NCBI RefSeq assembly: GCF_900104065.1
Contig: NZ_FNLC01000003.1
Span: 62,001-126,000, forward strand
DNA from: Natronobacterium texcoconense
GTDB lineage: Archaea > Halobacteriota > Halobacteria > Halobacteriales > Natrialbaceae
Direction of reading: 5' to 3'
DNA: 64,000 nt
Shown in pieces: positions 53,075-61,632 of this stretch. The notes beneath the pieces were generated by a model. It was not told the origin of the DNA. It worked only from the letters and a program-made list of their open reading frames with translations, and did not search any database. The position numbers and the translations under genes were made by a program. How positions within the stretch are numbered: the stretch's first letter is position 1; the number at the start of each line of letters is the position of its first letter.

Positions 53075-55132
53075 TCAGAACTCCTCGGTCGGCGGCGCGA
53101 TCCCTTCGTCTTCCTCACTCTCGAGGTCGAACTCCTCACGCACTTCCCGAATTCGATCCCGAATATCGGCCGCGAGTTCGAACTCGAGGTTGCTCGCGGC
53201 TTCTTCCATCCGGTCCTCGAGTTCGGCGATGTAACGGGCAGCTTCCTCCTCGTCGTCGATCGAGCGGCCGGAGACCTGCGTGGTTTCGGTCTTGCTGCCG
53301 GGGAGGTTCGTCTCGCCGACTTCCTTCTCGATCGTGGTTGGTTCGAAGCCGTGTTCTTCGTTGTACTCCTGCTGAATGGTCCGGCGACGCCGGGTTTCCT
53401 CGATCGCGGATTCCATCGCGTTCGAGGGGTCGTCGGCGTAGAGGACGACCTTCCCGTTGACGTTTCGTGCGGCCCGACCCATCGTCTGGATCAGGGTCGT
53501 CTCCGAGCGCAGGAACCCTTCCTGGTCGGCGTCGAGAATCCCCACGAGCGAGACCTCGGGGATGTCCAGTCCCTCCCGCAGGAGGTTGATCCCCACGAGG
53601 ACGTCGATCTCGCCGAGTCGCAGCGAGCGGATGATCTCGTGGCGCTCCAAGGTGTCGGTCTCGTCGTGCATGTACTCGACGTCGACGCCGGCCTCCTCGA
53701 GGTATTCCGTGAGGTCCTCGGCCATCCGTTTGGTGAGCGTCGTCACCAGCGTGCGCTCGTCGCGCTCGATGCGCTCGTCGATGCGGTCCATCAGGTCGTC
53801 GATCTGGCCGCTGGCCGGCGACACCTCGACCTCGGGGTCGACGAGGTGGGTGGGCCGAACGATCTGTTCGACGACCTGGTCGCTGTGCTCGGTCTCGTAG
53901 TCGGCTGGCGTCGCGCTGACGTAGAGGGTCTGGTTCGTCTTCTCCTGGAACTCCTCGAACGTGAGCGGTCGGTTGTCGTACGCAGTGGGGAGTCGAAACC
54001 CGTTCTCGACCAGCGAGTCCTTGCGGGACTTGTCGCCGGCGTACTGGCCACGAACCTGCGGAAGGGTCACGTGGGACTCGTCGACGACGGTGAGAAAGTC
54101 GTCCGGGAAGTAGTCCAGCAGAGTGTACGGCGCTTCTCCCGATTCCCGATCCGAGAGGTAGACGGAGTAGTTCTCGATCCCCGAACAGTAGCCCGTCTCC
54201 TGCATCATCTCGAGGTCGAACGTCGTCCGCTCCTCGATGCGCTGGGCGGCGATCATGTCACCCTTGCGCTCGAAGTACGAAATTCGCTTGTCGAGGTCCT
54301 CGCGAATCTCCTCCATCGCACGCTCGAGTTTCGTCTCCGGAATCGAGTAGTGCTCCGCCGGGTGGATGAGGACGGCCTGCTGGTCGCCCTGGGTGGTCCC
54401 CTCGAGGGGATCGACCTTCACCATGCGGTCGATCTCGTCGCCCCACAGTTCGACGCGTACCGCGTAGCGGCCGTACATCGGGTAGATCTCGATGGTATCG
54501 CCGCGCACTCTGAAGGTACCCTGCGTGAAGTCGACGTCGTTGCGCTCGTAGTTCAGGTCCACCAGCCGCGCCAGCAGTTCGTCGCGGCCAACCTCTTCGC
54601 CGACCTCGAGGCGCATCGACATGTCGACGTAGTTGCGCGGGTCACCGAGGCCGTAGATGGCGGAGACGGAGGCGACGACGATCACGTCCTCGCGCGTCAG
54701 GAGCGAGCGGGTCGCGCTGTGCCGCAGGCGGTCGATTTCGTCGTTGATCGAGGCGTCCTTGTCGATGTAGGTGTCGGTCTGTTCGACGTAGGCCTCGGGC
54801 TGGTAGTAGTCGTAGTAGGAGACGAAGTACTCGACGGCGTTCTCGGGGAAGAGGTTCCGGAACTCCTCGTACAACTGCGCCGCGAGCGTCTTGTTGTGGG
54901 CGATCACCAGCGTCGGCTTCTGTATCTCCTCGATCGTCCACGAGACGGTGTTGGTCTTGCCCGAGCCAGTCACGCCCAGCAGGGTTTGCTTGTCCATCCC
55001 CTGCCGGAAGCCCTCGGCCAACTGTTCGATCGCCTCGGGCTGGTCGCCCGCCGGTTCGAACGGTGCATCGACCTCGAACGGACGGTCGACGTCGGGACGG
55101 TCCGGCTGTAGCGGCCCTCGAGAGTCACTCAT
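53075..55132 (-). CDS. uvrB: UvrABC system protein B
   Basis: 685-residue helicase-like damage-verification subunit, complete. Walker A is [13 protein letters not shown]; the beta-hairpin region is [10 protein letters not shown]; motif II is DESHVTLPQ; motif VI is [14 protein letters not shown]; the C-terminal UVR domain that binds UvrC lies at about 630-670 ([19 protein letters not shown]). The start at 55132 ([14 protein letters not shown]) is chosen because the 50 upstream codons are Ser/Arg-rich and unlike the family. uvrC is on the opposite strand 7 kb away. Confidence 0.95.
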   Translation of the reverse strand: MSDSRGPLQPDRPDVDRPFEVDAPFEPAGDQPEAIEQLAEGFRQGMDKQTLLGVTGSGKTNTVSWTIEEIQKPTLVIAHNKTLAAQLYEEFRNLFPENAVEYFVSYYDYYQPEAYVEQTDTYIDKDASINDEIDRLRHSATRSLLTREDVIVVASVSAIYGLGDPRNYVDMSMRLEVGEEVGRDELLARLVDLNYERNDVDFTQGTFRVRGDTIEIYPMYGRYAVRVELWGDEIDRMVKVDPLEGTTQGDQQAVLIHPAEHYSIPETKLERAMEEIREDLDKRISYFERKGDMIAAQRIEERTTFDLEMMQETGYCSGIENYSVYLSDRESGEAPYTLLDYFPDDFLTVVDESHVTLPQVRGQYAGDKSRKDSLVENGFRLPTAYDNRPLTFEEFQEKTNQTLYVSATPADYETEHSDQVVEQIVRPTHLVDPEVEVSPASGQIDDLMDRIDERIERDERTLVTTLTKRMAEDLTEYLEEAGVDVEYMHDETDTLERHEIIRSLRLGEIDVLVGINLLREGLDIPEVSLVGILDADQEGFLRSETTLIQTMGRAARNVNGKVVLYADDPSNAMESAIEETRRRRTIQQEYNEEHGFEPTTIEKEVGETNLPGSKTETTQVSGRSIDDEEEAARYIAELEDRMEEAASNLEFELAADIRDRIREVREEFDLESEEDEGIAPPTEEF

Positions 55133-55309
55133 TATCGGGTTCAGGGACTCGAGACACTTGACGCGCTCGCATGACGAACGTGGCCGACTTGCCGATTCGC
55201 TCCGTTCTTCGGAGACCTCATTCACCGTCTGCTGGTGACCGGCGTTGGACTCCGAAAAGAGGATTCGTCGAGTGGCGTTCACTCCGGTGACAATCCGACG
55301 CTACCGCGA

Positions 55310-56404
55310 CTAATACTGCTTCTCGGTCGGTGCTGCCTTCTCTTTGCCGTCGGCAACCTGCTTCTCGTCCGCTTTCGGCTCGGCTTCCTTCTTCGCTACC
55401 GGTTCGTCACGTTTCTTCTCGTCCGGTTCGACGTCTTTCGGTTCGTCAGCTGGTTCCTTCTTTTCGTCGACAGGCTCGTCTTTCTTCGGTTCGTCGGCTG
55501 GTTCCTCCTTTTCGTCGACAGGCTCGTCTTTCTTCGGTTCGTCGGCTGGTTCCTCCTTCTCGTCGACAGGCTCGTCCTTCTTCGGTTCGTCCGCTGGTTC
55601 CTCCTTCTCGTCCGTCGGGTTGTCGCCCCCTTCGGCATCCAGCGGGCCGTCGACCGCCAGTTCGACCGTGAAGTCCCGATCGGTCACGTCTTCGGGCGGC
55701 TCGAGGTACCCAATCGCGTAGCCGGTGTAGACACCGCCGGCATCGAGGTCGACGTCGAACGTCGCCACGTCGGTCTCGGGGTCACCGGCGGGTCGAATCG
55801 AGAGGGTGTAGGAACCGGCGGGAACCGCGAGGTACTCCGAGACGTCCTCGAACGAGACGTTCTCGACCAGCGGCGCGTCGTCGGCCCAGATGTCGACCGC
55901 GGGGGCATCGGGCGAGAAGTGTGCGGCCCGGACGAACGCCGCATCCTCGCCATCCTCGGGGAGCGGATCGGCGTCGACGAGAATCTCCGGTCGGAACGTC
56001 TCGGCCTCGAGTTCGCCGATCGCCGCGACCGTGTAGTAAGCCGCCTCAACTGCGACCTCGTCCTCGAAGACGACGGCGTCGGGATCGCCAGCGGCCGTGA
56101 TTGCAACCGTGTACGTCCCGGGTTCGAGCTCGAGGTACGGCGAAATCTCACCGTACGCGAAGTCCTCGAGCACCGGCGCGCCGTCGACGTAGACGTCCAC
56201 GTTCGGCGCGTCCGGCGAGAAGTGTGCGACCCGGACGAACGCCGCGTCGACGGGTGCTACCGGCTTCTCGTCGTCTTCAACTGGTTCCTTCGGCTCCTCT
56301 TTCGGACCGTCGTCGTGTTCTTTGGCGAACGCAGTGCCACTGGCGACCGTGAGGCCACCCGCGAAACCGATCGTCTTGAGCGCCGAACGTCGTGATACGG
56401 GCAT
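55310..56404 (-). CDS. Tat-exported protein with two DUF4397 domains and a repetitive tail
   Basis: 364 residues. The start at 56404 gives a Tat signal SRRSALKTIGFAGGLTVASG with an AFA cleavage site. Two DUF4397 domains follow (about 55-150 and 155-250), each beginning FVRVAHFSPDAPNVDVYVDG or the closely similar FVRAAHFSPDAPAVDIW. The last 110 residues are a Lys/Glu/Pro/Asp tail with a 16-residue repeat DEKEEPADEPKKDEPV. Secreted or wall-associated; the tail could bind the S-layer or act as a spacer. Confidence 0.85.
   Translation of the reverse strand: MPVSRRSALKTIGFAGGLTVASGTAFAKEHDDGPKEEPKEPVEDDEKPVAPVDAAFVRVAHFSPDAPNVDVYVDGAPVLEDFAYGEISPYLELEPGTYTVAITAAGDPDAVVFEDEVAVEAAYYTVAAIGELEAETFRPEILVDADPLPEDGEDAAFVRAAHFSPDAPAVDIWADDAPLVENVSFEDVSEYLAVPAGSYTLSIRPAGDPETDVATFDVDLDAGGVYTGYAIGYLEPPEDVTDRDFTVELAVDGPLDAEGGDNPTDEKEEPADEPKKDEPVDEKEEPADEPKKDEPVDEKEEPADEPKKDEPVDEKKEPADEPKDVEPDEKKRDEPVAKKEAEPKADEKQVADGKEKAAPTEKQY
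55440..55614. repeat. 48-bp tandem repeat inside the DUF4397 protein gene
   Basis: Units begin at 55440, 55488, 55536 and 55584 (about 3.6 copies), each starting GGTTCGTC and encoding 16 residues of the acidic/basic tail on the minus strand. A coding minisatellite; copy number may vary between strains. Confidence 0.85.
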
Positions 56405-56704
56405 GATACGTGAGAGTAGGAGGACCGTGTTCTGAAAAAGCCGGTAGTCAGTATCAGGAGTTGTTTCACCGTTTCCGGCGATATCGGATCGGAAATGTCG
56501 GAATGAAACGCTGTACCGGCCCATTGACACGATACCAACAGCGTCCAGAATTCGGGCTCGGAGACATCCGTCGGTCGTCGACGACCGGTAACTCCTGCGT
56601 ACACCGGTGTAGGATGACGTTTCTCCGGCCTCGAGTACGTACGCCGACGGTACGTGGCCCGTGCTCGGCCAACGATTATGGGACCGGTCGTGGAAGCGGC
56701 GTCC
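56405..56704. other. intergenic region, nothing coding
   Basis: 300 bp between divergent genes. ACGATTATGGG at about 56674-56684 is a weak TATA-like site some 25 bp before the downstream gene's start. I see no RNA gene, repeat or credible small gene; frames on both strands look like GC shadows. Confidence 0.35.
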
Positions 56705-56971
56705 ATGTCCGAACAACTGAAACGAGCCCGCGACGACCTCGAGCAGGCGGCGAAATCGGCCGACGACGACGTTCGAGGGGAGATCCACGAAACCGCGGAC
56801 GCGTTCCGCGACTACGTCGTCGGCGACCACAAACCGGACCACGCAGTTCTCGACCAACACCTAAACGACATTCGACAGCTCAGCGAGCGGGCGGACGGGA
56901 ACACCGAGGATCAGCTCGAGAGCGCGCTCGAGGCGGCCGAAGAGTACCGGGAAGGAGTGGATCAAGCGTAA
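56705..56971 (+). CDS. small helical acidic protein (DUF7553-type)
   Basis: 88 residues, starting MSEQLKRARDDLEQAAKSAD, almost entirely helical and probably a helical bundle (AVLDQHLNDIRQLSERADG). Resembles small conserved haloarchaeal proteins annotated as DUF7553. No catalytic motif. It converges with the orc1 gene 44 bp downstream. Confidence 0.72.
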   Translation: MSEQLKRARDDLEQAAKSADDDVRGEIHETADAFRDYVVGDHKPDHAVLDQHLNDIRQLSERADGNTEDQLESALEAAEEYREGVDQA

Positions 56972-57015
56972 CTGGCTCTCACCTTTCGGGCGGCAACTGA
57001 CGGGCCCACGGCCTC

Positions 57016-58146
57016 TTACTCGAGTCGGTCCAATACGGCGTCTTTTTCGTAGGCCAAGGACAGCGACCGGGAACGTCCGCGACCGTCGACCTCCGTGTAC
57101 TCGGCCTCGATCAGCCCGAGCTGGTCGAGTTTGTTGACGATTTCGGAGTATCTGGTGTAGCCGAGGTTGGTGCGTTCGTGGAACGCCTCGTAGACGTCGC
57201 CGGCCTGGTCGCCGTCGTTGTGGGCGATCACCTCGAGCAGCGCTCGTTCGTTGTCGGTCAGCCCCGAGAGGCTTCGCGAGAGGTTGACGTACTTCGAGGT
57301 CTGGTAGGCATCCTCGACGTCTTCGCGTTCGACGGTTCGGCTGGCGCGCATCTCGGCGTTCAGCCCCGCCCGCCGCAGGAGGTCGATCCCAACCCGCAGG
57401 TCGCCGCTCTCGGCGGTGAGTTCAGCGACGTACTCGAGGGTCTGGCGGCCGATGACGCCGTCGTTGAAGCCGCGTTCGACTCGTTCGTCGAGGATGTCGA
57501 CGATCTCGGGAGCGTCGTAGACCGGGAAGTAGACGTCTTCGGGCCGGAAGACGCTCTGGACGCGGGAGTCGAGTTCGTCGATGACGTCCAGGGCGGGGTC
57601 GGAGGAGACGACGATGACGCCGATCTTCGCGCCGGGGTGTTCCTCGTGGGCCCGCAATAGCGAGTACAGCGCGTCACTGGCTTCGTTTTCGTAGAACAGG
57701 TAGTTGACGTCGTCCAGCGCGACGACGAGGGTTCGGTCTTCCTCGACGAGTTTCTCCGCGATCTGGCCGAACAGTTTCTTGAACGAGATGCCCGACGACG
57801 GTGGTTCGTAGTCGAAGGTTCCCTCGAACAGCCGGGAGAACACCGAGTACCGCGTCGAGTTGACCTGACAGTTGACGCGGATGGTCCAGACGTCGCTGGT
57901 CTGGGTGCCGATCTCGTCGAACAGCTTCTGGATGGCCGTCGTCTTCCCCGTCCCGGGCGGGCCACGGACCATCACGTTCAGCGGACGTGATCCCCGAACC
58001 GCCGGGCGCAGGGCGTACGTGAGCGTCTCCATCTGGCCCTCGCGGTGTTTGAACGTCTCGGGGACGTAGTCGATTTCGAAGACGTGCTCGTCTCTAAAGA
58101 CGGATTCGTCCCACGACAACATCCCCTCTTCGGGGTCGTCTGCCAT
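57016..58146 (-). CDS. orc1: Orc1/Cdc6-type replication initiator
   Basis: 376-residue AAA+ initiator. Walker A is GPPGTGKTTAIQ (Lys 68), Walker B TLVVALDDVNYLF, sensor 1 VSSDPAL, followed by the lid and a C-terminal winged helix (about 300-375). The start at 58146 (MADDPEEGMLSWDES) is preferred because the 55 upstream codons are Arg-rich and unlike the family. Haloarchaea encode many Orc1 paralogues; this one may serve an origin or be a regulator. I find no origin-recognition-box repeats in the flanking 300 bp. Confidence 0.93.
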   Translation of the reverse strand: MADDPEEGMLSWDESVFRDEHVFEIDYVPETFKHREGQMETLTYALRPAVRGSRPLNVMVRGPPGTGKTTAIQKLFDEIGTQTSDVWTIRVNCQVNSTRYSVFSRLFEGTFDYEPPSSGISFKKLFGQIAEKLVEEDRTLVVALDDVNYLFYENEASDALYSLLRAHEEHPGAKIGVIVVSSDPALDVIDELDSRVQSVFRPEDVYFPVYDAPEIVDILDERVERGFNDGVIGRQTLEYVAELTAESGDLRVGIDLLRRAGLNAEMRASRTVEREDVEDAYQTSKYVNLSRSLSGLTDNERALLEVIAHNDGDQAGDVYEAFHERTNLGYTRYSEIVNKLDQLGLIEAEYTEVDGRGRSRSLSLAYEKDAVLDRLE

Positions 58147-58322
58147 TACTTTCACCACGCTCACGAAACCACTTAGTTGTTCGTAGAGCGACGGAAGATC
58201 GACCACAGCCCGAACGCAGCGAACACACGAACGAGGGCGTCGAGGAGCGTGGTCTCCACGTGAGAGACGTCCTCCTCGAGAGCGATTGCGACCGTTCGGC
58301 GTCGCTCCCACAGGGACCAGAC

Positions 58323-58404
58323 ATACGGTTTACTGTAAGTCATTTCCGGCGCAGCCGCCGCATGGGTCGCGGTTGCGCCGGTAAACCGTTACAGCAATCC
58401 GTAT
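58323..58404. repeat. 82-bp palindromic element, family 2, copy 2
   Basis: Starts ATACGGTTTACTGTAAGTCA and ends CAGCAATCCGTAT; the centre pairs GGCGCAGCCGC-type bases with GCGGTTGCGCC. It matches the element at 25801-25881 over nearly all its length. Its right end provides the first base of the TGA stop of the minus-strand DUF1059 gene. Confidence 0.85.
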
Positions 58405-58571
58405 CAGGCCAGTTCGATCCGCTCCACGTCTCGCTCGAGGTCCGCCGTCTCGATCCGGCCCCTGTGGACCATGCGGGCGTGTGCTCGTGCCAGTCGTTTC
58501 ACCTCGTCGGCACTGCCCGAGCGGATCAGGAACTCACAGCGCCCCTCCGAACACTCGAATTGGTACACCAT
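58404..58571 (-). CDS. DUF1059 small protein
   Basis: 55-residue protein MVYQFECSEGRCEFLIRSGS, with two Cys in the first strand and a helix VKRLARAHARMVH. This is the DUF1059 pattern, common as small stand-alone proteins in archaea and bacteria. Function unknown; a metal- or redox-binding role is possible from the conserved Cys/His. It ends exactly at a palindromic repeat. Confidence 0.82.
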   Translation of the reverse strand: MVYQFECSEGRCEFLIRSGSADEVKRLARAHARMVHRGRIETADLERDVERIELA

Positions 58572-58653
58572 ACCATAGAGGAATTTTCGCCAGCAGGAAG
58601 GGCTACGCCTTGCAGACGACGGGCACTACGCACCCGAGGAATCGTCGGCGACC

Positions 58654-60078
58654 TCAGAGCCAGCCGTTCTCGGCGCGGTCGACGAGCACCGAATCGGCAC
58701 TTTGCCAGTCGTCGCTCGCCCGCTCGAAGACGACCGTCGCTCGCTCGGTAGCGGTCTCGAGAATCTCGTCTTCGTCGGCTGTCTGGAGTCGTCCGTCCTC
58801 GAGAACCACCTCGCCGTCGACGACGACCGTCTCGACGACGCTTCCCGAACCGCCGTAGACGAGGTTCGGTACCGCGGTGTGTAGCGGCTCCGAGACGGTC
58901 GGCGCGACCGAGGGATGCTCGAGGTCACAGACCACGAGATCCGCGCGTTTGCCCTCCTCGAGGGAACCGACGCGGTCGACGATGCCGAGCGTGCGAGCGC
59001 CCTCGATCGTCCCGACGCGAAGCGCCGCCCACGCGGGGAACGCGGTCGGATCGGTGCGTTTCGTCTTCGCGAGCAAGGCCATCGTCCGGAGTTCTCGCAG
59101 GAAGTCGTGTCCGCCCGGCCCTGGTGCCTGATCGGTCCCGATGCCCGCGACGCCGCCGCGGTTGCGGTAGTCGACTATCGGCGGCGTAATTCCGTCGATG
59201 GCGGCGATCGAACTCGGGTTCGCGGCCATCCGAACGCCCGCCTCCGCGAGTCGACGGCGCTCCTCCTGGGTCGCCCCGTGGAGGTGGGCCGCGAGCAGCC
59301 GGTCGGAGACCAGCCCGAGGTCCTCGAGGACGCTCACGGTCGTCTCGTCCTCGCCGTAGCGGGCCTCTATCTGGCGCTGTTCGCGCTCGCCCTGTGCGAC
59401 GTGCATGTGGATGCCGCGGTCGCGGTCCTCGGCGCGGTCGCGGATCTCCTCTAACAGTTCCGGCGGCACCATATCGAGCGCCTGCGGCCCGTACAGACAG
59501 GAGACCCGGTCGTGGTCGACGTAGGCGTCGAACAGGTCCTCGTTGCGCTCGAGTCCCGCTCGTCCCTGTGTCTCGTCCAGCGGATACGGGTCGTCGGGTC
59601 CGAGGTCAGCAGCTGCGTCGTCGACGGCGTTGATCGTCTCCGCGGCGACGACACGAGCGCCGAGGGGGTCGTGGGCCGCGTCGACGATCCGGCGTGCATC
59701 CTGCGTGTACTCGCCGACCGTCGTCACGCCCGACCGGAGCGCCTCGAGGACGCCCAGCCGTGCGCCGGCGATGCGGTCCTCGTGTTCCATCGCTTCCGAG
59801 AGCGGGCCGAGCGCGCGGTTCATCCACTCGATTTCGGGGACGTCCTGTGCGCCGCCGCGCAGCAGCGTCAGGTCGGTGTGGGCGTGGACGTTCACCAGTC
59901 CGGGCATCGTCACCCGACCCGAGCCGTCGATCGTCCGGTCGGCGTCGCCCTCGAACTCATTCGCCGGTCCGACGAACGCGATTTCGCCGTCCTCGATTGC
60001 AATCGTCGCGTCCTCGAGAATACCGAGTCGGTCGTCGGCCATCGTGAGCGCGAGCGTGTCGGTGATCGCGAGGTCCAT
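58654..60078 (-). CDS. amidohydrolase (Atz/Trz, MTA/SAH deaminase-like)
   Basis: 474-residue metal-dependent hydrolase. Metal ligands are H65 and H67 (VNVHAHTDLT), His in HMHVAQGEREQRQ and AAHLHGATQEE, and Asp in GIGTDQAPGPGGH. The subfamily deaminates adenosine derivatives such as S-adenosylhomocysteine or 5'-methylthioadenosine, or dechlorinates triazines; haloarchaea usually have the deaminase type. The HAH in place of the common HxH-with-T, and TDQAP rather than TDGAASN, differ from well-studied MTA deaminases, so the substrate is uncertain. Confidence 0.88.
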   Translation of the reverse strand: MDLAITDTLALTMADDRLGILEDATIAIEDGEIAFVGPANEFEGDADRTIDGSGRVTMPGLVNVHAHTDLTLLRGGAQDVPEIEWMNRALGPLSEAMEHEDRIAGARLGVLEALRSGVTTVGEYTQDARRIVDAAHDPLGARVVAAETINAVDDAAADLGPDDPYPLDETQGRAGLERNEDLFDAYVDHDRVSCLYGPQALDMVPPELLEEIRDRAEDRDRGIHMHVAQGEREQRQIEARYGEDETTVSVLEDLGLVSDRLLAAHLHGATQEERRRLAEAGVRMAANPSSIAAIDGITPPIVDYRNRGGVAGIGTDQAPGPGGHDFLRELRTMALLAKTKRTDPTAFPAWAALRVGTIEGARTLGIVDRVGSLEEGKRADLVVCDLEHPSVAPTVSEPLHTAVPNLVYGGSGSVVETVVVDGEVVLEDGRLQTADEDEILETATERATVVFERASDDWQSADSVLVDRAENGWL

Positions 60079-60181
60079 ACCGACCCGTCGGCAGAGGGAT
60101 ACGTAAAGTCACCTCGAGCGTGCAGCAGCCATTGTTAATCCAACCAGTAGAGTTACTAACCCCGGTCCGTTCGTCTCGAGT

Positions 60182-60493
60182 ATGGAAACGATCGATGCGA
60201 GCGACCTGCTTCCCGCCGAACGGCTCCGAGATAGCGTCCTCGAGGGCGAAATCACGCAGATCCATCGCGGTGATCCACACGCCGAGGAAGGCGACACGTT
60301 CGAAATCGACGGAACGACGTTCGAGGTCCTCGAGGTGACCGAACGTCGACTCGGTGATCTCACCGACGAGGACGCCCAGGCCGAAGGATCGGACGACCTC
60401 GAAGCGTACAAACGGCGGATCGAACGAACTCACGACACCGAGTGGGACGACGAGAGTACCGCGTTCCTGCACCGATTCGAACCCGTGGCGTAG
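60182..60493 (+). CDS. ASCH-domain protein
   Basis: 103-residue protein starting METIDASDLLPAERLRDSVL. The ASCH fold is recognised by RGDPHAEEGDTFEIDGTTFE and VLEVTERRLGDLTDEDAQAE, ending DDESTAFLHRFE. ASCH domains bind RNA and some are endonucleases or coactivators. Leaderless by position: TAGAGTTACTAA-type A/T bases lie 25-35 bp upstream. Divergent from the amidohydrolase gene. Confidence 0.85.
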   Translation: METIDASDLLPAERLRDSVLEGEITQIHRGDPHAEEGDTFEIDGTTFEVLEVTERRLGDLTDEDAQAEGSDDLEAYKRRIERTHDTEWDDESTAFLHRFEPVA

Positions 60494-60608
60494 CTCGAGT
60501 TGCCAATGTGAGAGAATCAAGGCTGAATCGTCGGTTCGGGAGTTACTTGGAGTCGATGCTGTTCCGGTTCGACTCGACGAGAGTGAGCAGATAGAGCTCT
60601 GTACCGAT

Positions 60609-60644
60609 AGTATCTGTAGTATCGATAGTATCGTTAGTTACGTT
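60609..60644. promoter_or_regulatory. 9-bp iterated sites upstream of the winged-helix gene
   Basis: AGTATCTGT, AGTATCGAT, AGTATCGTT and AGTTACGTT follow one another with an exact 9-bp period (starts 60609, 60618, 60627, 60636). The block lies 45-80 bp before the regulator's ATG, beside A/T-rich DNA (ATTATCATC). It looks like an operator for that regulator or the gene's own promoter. Confidence 0.5.
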
Positions 60645-60689
60645 ATTATCATCACAGTACTGACAATAGGTCGGAAAGTACGGGAAGAT

Positions 60690-61022
60690 ATGCCACGACA
60701 CATGGTTCCTCCAGTGGAGCAGTCGCTCGATACAGAAACCGTGCTCTCGCTGCTCAGTGACGAATACGTCAGCGAAATTCTCGAGGCGCTTACCGACGGT
60801 CCAGCCACGGCAACAGAGCTGACGGAACACTGCAGTGGCTCGAAAGTGACGGTCTACCGGCGATTGAACAGTCTCGAGGAGAACGACCTGGTCGAGGTAA
60901 CGACCGACATCAAGTGCGACGGCCACCACTGCAAGGTGTATCGCAACGCAATCAACGAGATAACGGTCGCAGTAACGGACGATGGGCCCGAGTTAGAGGT
61001 CGTACGGACGAGTGCTCGGTAG
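60690..61022 (+). CDS. winged helix-turn-helix transcriptional regulator
   Basis: 110-residue ArsR/TrmB-like wHTH protein. Helices ETVLSLLSDEYVSEILEAL and ATATELTEHCSGSKVTVYRR give the HTH, and LVEVTTDIKCDGHHCKVYRN the wing. The pair CDGHHC may bind metal or be structural. Starts at 60690 (MPRHMVPPVEQ) or 60702 are possible. Probably autoregulated through the 9-bp repeats. It converges with a Tat lipoprotein gene 14 bp downstream. Confidence 0.85.
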   Translation: MPRHMVPPVEQSLDTETVLSLLSDEYVSEILEALTDGPATATELTEHCSGSKVTVYRRLNSLEENDLVEVTTDIKCDGHHCKVYRNAINEITVAVTDDGPELEVVRTSAR

Positions 61023-61036
61023 TTGTCGCGTCGGTA

Positions 61037-61558
61037 CTACTCCTCGACGTACTCTCCGATGTCGGTGAACTCCTGAATCACGACGACCTCGATCGGGCCG
61101 TTTGCACCGTCCGCCCCGAGCAGGACCGCGATGTGATCCTCCTCCGTGTCGGTAATCTCGACCGTCGCCTCTGCGGTCGTTTCCCCATCAATCGCACTGT
61201 CCTCGTCGAGCGTGATCGAAACGACGTACTCCCCGTCGTCGGTGAACACGTCCGCGTAGACCTGACCGGAGTCCTCGTCGACGTCGTCGTCCTCCTCGTC
61301 CTCTTCGGGGACGACCTCGAACTCCTCGTCCAGGACGAGCGTCTCGCTTGGGTCGGTCACCTCGATCGAGCCGGACAGCTCCTGATCCGTGCCGTTGAAT
61401 ACGTTTACGTCGTCGAGAACAAGGTCTCCAAGGAAGTTAGCGACCGAAGCACAGCCGGCGAGTGCGACTGTCCCGGCCCCGGCTCCGAGGGCCAGAACGG
61501 TTCGACGAGTGTACGATCGATCGGCAGATGCGGGGGTGACATTCGGGGTGTTCGTCAT
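61037..61558 (-). CDS. Tat-type lipoprotein, hypothetical
   Basis: 173 residues from MTNTPNVTPASADRSYTRRT, with a twin-arginine signal (TRRTVLALGAGAGTVALAGC) and a lipobox Cys. The mature domain is acidic and beta-rich (LDEEFEVVPEEDEEDDDVDE then VYADVFTDDGEYVVSITLD), like haloarchaeal ligand-binding or Ig-like lipoproteins. The start at 61558 is chosen because the frame upstream is open but lacks signal features. Function unknown. Confidence 0.78.
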   Translation of the reverse strand: MTNTPNVTPASADRSYTRRTVLALGAGAGTVALAGCASVANFLGDLVLDDVNVFNGTDQELSGSIEVTDPSETLVLDEEFEVVPEEDEEDDDVDEDSGQVYADVFTDDGEYVVSITLDEDSAIDGETTAEATVEITDTEEDHIAVLLGADGANGPIEVVVIQEFTDIGEYVEE

Positions 61559-61632
61559 CGACCAGGAGTTGGCGGACGATCCATATAGCCCCCGCAGTGC
61601 AGTTTCTGAGTCGGAAAACAGACCGGACCAGG

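Noticed and set aside
53351-55111. 586-codon plus-strand frame opposite uvrB
   Set aside because: Antisense shadow; no domain or start signals, while uvrB motifs are complete.
55440-55614. Possible CRISPR array
   Set aside because: Repeats are contiguous 48-bp units without spacers and encode a protein tail in frame.
56971-58650. Replication origin next to orc1
   Set aside because: No repeated origin-recognition-box-like sequence or A/T-rich unwinding element is visible in the flanks; the only palindrome is the dispersed family 2 repeat.
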